NCBI RefSeq assembly: GCF_013283195.1
Contig: NZ_JABEKT010000003.1
Span: forward strand, 250,604-314,603
Length of the DNA stretch: 64,000 bases
Origin: Ensifer adhaerens
GTDB lineage: Bacteria; Pseudomonadota; Alphaproteobacteria; Rhizobiales; Rhizobiaceae
Direction: 5' to 3'
A program made the translations under genes and the position numbers. The notes below the pieces were generated by a model. It was not told the DNA's origin and made no database searches. It saw nothing but the letters and a program-made list of their open reading frames with translations. Shown piece by piece: positions 62,155 through 64,000 of the stretch; positions within the stretch are counted from its first letter, which is position 1; each line of letters opens with the position of its first letter.

Positions 62155-63822
62155 TCAGTTGCCGGTCGGGATCGGAATATTGACGCCCTCCTTTGCAAGT
62201 GAGTCCCGGACCCATTGGAAGCGCTCGTAATCCGAAAGAGTGATGGGACCATTGTAGGTTAGGCTCTGCGGCTTCCGCGGTGGATACTGCACGTATGTGG
62301 CCATGATCTTCTTCAATTCTTCGCCCATGACCACGCCCATCCAGGTCCGTTCCGTAAAGTTGTTCATGAAGATGTCGTAGCGTTCCTGCGGGTCCTGCCA
62401 CAGGTCAAACACTTGAGGTACTGTGGCGACATATTTCTCCGCGCCCTTCCAGCCGAGGTTCGAGTCGACGGCCAGCCCGCCGGTCGAGGCTCCGTCATCG
62501 CCACGGATATTGAAGGCAAACTTGTAGTTGTTGACGCGAATCGCTCCGGGGGAGAGCTCGTTCTCGGTAAAGTAGAACCATGATTTGCGCGCAGACTTAC
62601 CGTTGCCAAGAAGGATCGGCGACATGTCATAGCTGTCGAAGATGATTGGCTTGTCTTCTCGGTCCTTATCGGGCAGCGGCACCCCGCCAATTGCGGCGAA
62701 TGTCGCCATAAGATCGAGGCCGCCAACTATGTCGTGATTCTTTGCTCGTGGCTTGATTTTGCCAGGCCACACGGCGATCGCGGGAACGCGATTGCCGCCC
62801 TCGCGCAAGGTGCCCTTGCTGCCGCGGAACGGCGTATATCCGGCATCCGGATAAACGTCCTGCCAGGCTCCGTTGTCCGTCGTGTAGAAGACCAGGGTGT
62901 TCCTATCGAGACCGGTTTCACGGAGCTTGTCCATGATCCTGCCGATGTGCGTGTCGAGTTCCACGACCGAGTCCGCATATTTGCTCTTCGACAGGGACTT
63001 ATGTTGGAACTCGGGAGCAGGAAGGTTCGGCTGGTGCACCTTCATGAAGTTCACGTTGATGAAGAACGGTTGATCGGGCTTCTTGGCAGCCGTATCAAGG
63101 AATTCGAGTGCCGCCTTTTCGACATAACCGTCGAAATAGGGGATGCCGACAACGCCCTCCTTGCCGTCGATCACCGGCGTGTCGACGTACTGGCCGTTGA
63201 TCTTGAAGTCCTCGGTCACCGGCCCGCCGGCTTTGCCTGACAGCGCTCCTTTGGTCACCTTCTGGAACATGGCCCTAAGTTCGGGATCCATGTCCGGGAA
63301 CCAGGTCGGATCGGCATAGGTGTAGGCGTTGAGGTGGTAAAGACCGACATATTTCATTTCATCGTAGCCCTGTGCAGTGGGCATCGCATAGTCTGCCTCG
63401 CCGAGATGCCACTTGCCGGTAAAGTAGGTGTGGTATCCGCCGCGCTTCAGCACTGACGCCAGCGTCCATTCCGCTGCCGGAAGACCACCCCCCTGGCCCT
63501 GGAATGCCACGGTGGTCATACCGCTGCGGTTCGGAATCCGCCCGGTCTGCATGGCCGCGCGGCCAGGTGTGCAACTCGGCTGGGCATAGAAGGAAAAGAA
63601 CGTCATGCCTTCCTCGGCCAATCGGTCAATGTTAGGAGTTGGCATGCCGCGACCTTCGCCACCGCCGTAAGGGCCGAGATCGCCATAGCCGGTGTCGTCG
63701 GAGACGATGAACAGGATGTTGGGCCTTGGTTGCACTTCCTGGGCCTGCAGGGGGAATGCGGTACACCAGAGAACGGTTGAAGCAAACAATGCTCCAACGC
63801 CGCAGATGATCCTAGGATTCAT
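62155..63822 (-). CDS. Type I sulfatase 2 (arylsulfatase-like)
   Basis: The product is 555 residues from ATG 63822 (MNPRIICGVGALFASTVLWC), signal peptide ending LQA. Metal-site motif RPNILFIVSDDTGYGDLGPY; formylglycine motif PSCTPGRAAMQTG with Cys84; then YFTGKWHLGEADYAMPTAQG, the substrate-side His/Lys block, FINVNFMKVHQPNLPAPEF, VFYTTDNGAWQDVYPDAGYT and PFRGSKGTLREGGNRVPAIA. It shares architecture with sulfatase 1 but has the CxPxR rather than CxAxR variant, so the two probably have different substrates. Farthest upstream gene of the exported set. Confidence 0.9.
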   Translation of the reverse strand: MNPRIICGVGALFASTVLWCTAFPLQAQEVQPRPNILFIVSDDTGYGDLGPYGGGEGRGMPTPNIDRLAEEGMTFFSFYAQPSCTPGRAAMQTGRIPNRSGMTTVAFQGQGGGLPAAEWTLASVLKRGGYHTYFTGKWHLGEADYAMPTAQGYDEMKYVGLYHLNAYTYADPTWFPDMDPELRAMFQKVTKGALSGKAGGPVTEDFKINGQYVDTPVIDGKEGVVGIPYFDGYVEKAALEFLDTAAKKPDQPFFINVNFMKVHQPNLPAPEFQHKSLSKSKYADSVVELDTHIGRIMDKLRETGLDRNTLVFYTTDNGAWQDVYPDAGYTPFRGSKGTLREGGNRVPAIAVWPGKIKPRAKNHDIVGGLDLMATFAAIGGVPLPDKDREDKPIIFDSYDMSPILLGNGKSARKSWFYFTENELSPGAIRVNNYKFAFNIRGDDGASTGGLAVDSNLGWKGAEKYVATVPQVFDLWQDPQERYDIFMNNFTERTWMGVVMGEELKKIMATYVQYPPRKPQSLTYNGPITLSDYERFQWVRDSLAKEGVNIPIPTGN

Positions 63823-64000
63823 TTCGAGTCCTCCGTTGAGATCTCCGGTTGAACGGTGATTCACCGAGGCGCACGTAGACAAACGCCGCCGTGCGCTACT
63901 CACTAAGAAATCAATCCAAACAACTGGAGCAATATCGAGATTCGGACGCGTTTCGATCGGAACGACATAACCCGAGCCTCCGTCCGGGTTACGAACGACA

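Noticed and set aside
1-64000. CRISPR array, prophage or complete transposon
   Set aside because: No regularly spaced direct repeats, phage structural genes, or paired IS ends with a full transposase were seen; only IS21 and IS66 scraps.

Overview
The window looks like an accessory stretch of a rhizobial (Rhizobiales, Alphaproteobacteria) genome, probably a plasmid, chromid or genomic island. This is inferred from the protein types: BA14K proteins, HWE/HisKA_2 histidine kinases, rhizobial-style SRAP, TRAP and ABC uptake systems, opine-like catabolism. It also rests on the very high density of decayed genes, insertion-sequence scraps and toxin-antitoxin modules. No rRNA, tRNA or CRISPR array was found.

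Region 1 (1-8.8 kb) mixes gene debris with small rhizobial genes. The debris includes a DUF892 ferritin-like gene, IstB of an IS21 element, a LigD-type DNA ligase, a Fic protein, a LacI regulator and a flavin oxidoreductase. The intact genes include a BA14K protein, three small proteins (two cysteine-rich) directly upstream of a SRAP/YedK DNA-crosslink peptidase, and a ParDE pair.

Region 2 (8.8-12.9 kb) is an intact minus-strand operon: FadR-type GntR regulator, TRAP transporter dctPQM and an RpiB-type sugar-phosphate isomerase. A GntR-like palindrome lies just upstream. Region 3 (12.9-15.5 kb) is another graveyard: a DUF1989 protein, IS66 transposase joined to half a cysteine synthase, and a SARP/TPR regulator that was deleted internally and partly inverted.

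Region 4 (15.6-30.5 kb) is the metabolic core, all on the minus strand. One block resembles the frl (Amadori compound, fructosyl-amino-acid) pathway: SIS-domain deglycase, sugar ABC transporter, FrlC-like epimerase, PfkB kinase (FrlD-like), FAD amine oxidase, MalK-like ATPase and a LacI regulator with a perfect 20-bp palindrome upstream. Next to it are a UTRA-type GntR regulator (the frlR family) and a second block: polar-amino-acid binding protein, permease, FAD amine oxidase and EamA exporter. The motif TTGTCTKACAA lies upstream of both the GntR gene and the second block.

Region 5 (31-43 kb) is a signalling area. It holds a LOV-domain (blue-light) histidine kinase coupled to a single-domain response regulator, a triple-PAS HWE kinase, an MgtC-like membrane protein, and a KaiC-family ATPase overlapping a third histidine kinase. 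The KaiC gene carries a one-base frameshift. Between these lie remnants of GntR, DUF1016, response-regulator, DUF4160/DUF2442 and RidA genes.

Region 6 (43-55 kb) holds HipA/HipB and HicA/HicB modules, three copies of a LysR 3'-end fragment, a second Fic remnant, a DUF1254 protein with a divergent AraC regulator, a LysR/metallo-beta-lactamase-fold divergent pair, a truncated PPOX protein fused to a RepB-like partition-protein tail, and a methyltransferase.

Region 7 (55.4-63.8 kb) is a minus-strand set of five exported proteins: two formylglycine-type sulfatases, a HAD-family phosphatase, a glycine-rich protein and an octaheme cytochrome with TPR repeats. Strong hairpins separate several of them. 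The set may process sulfated or phosphorylated substrates in the periplasm, but no sulfatase-activating enzyme lies in the window.
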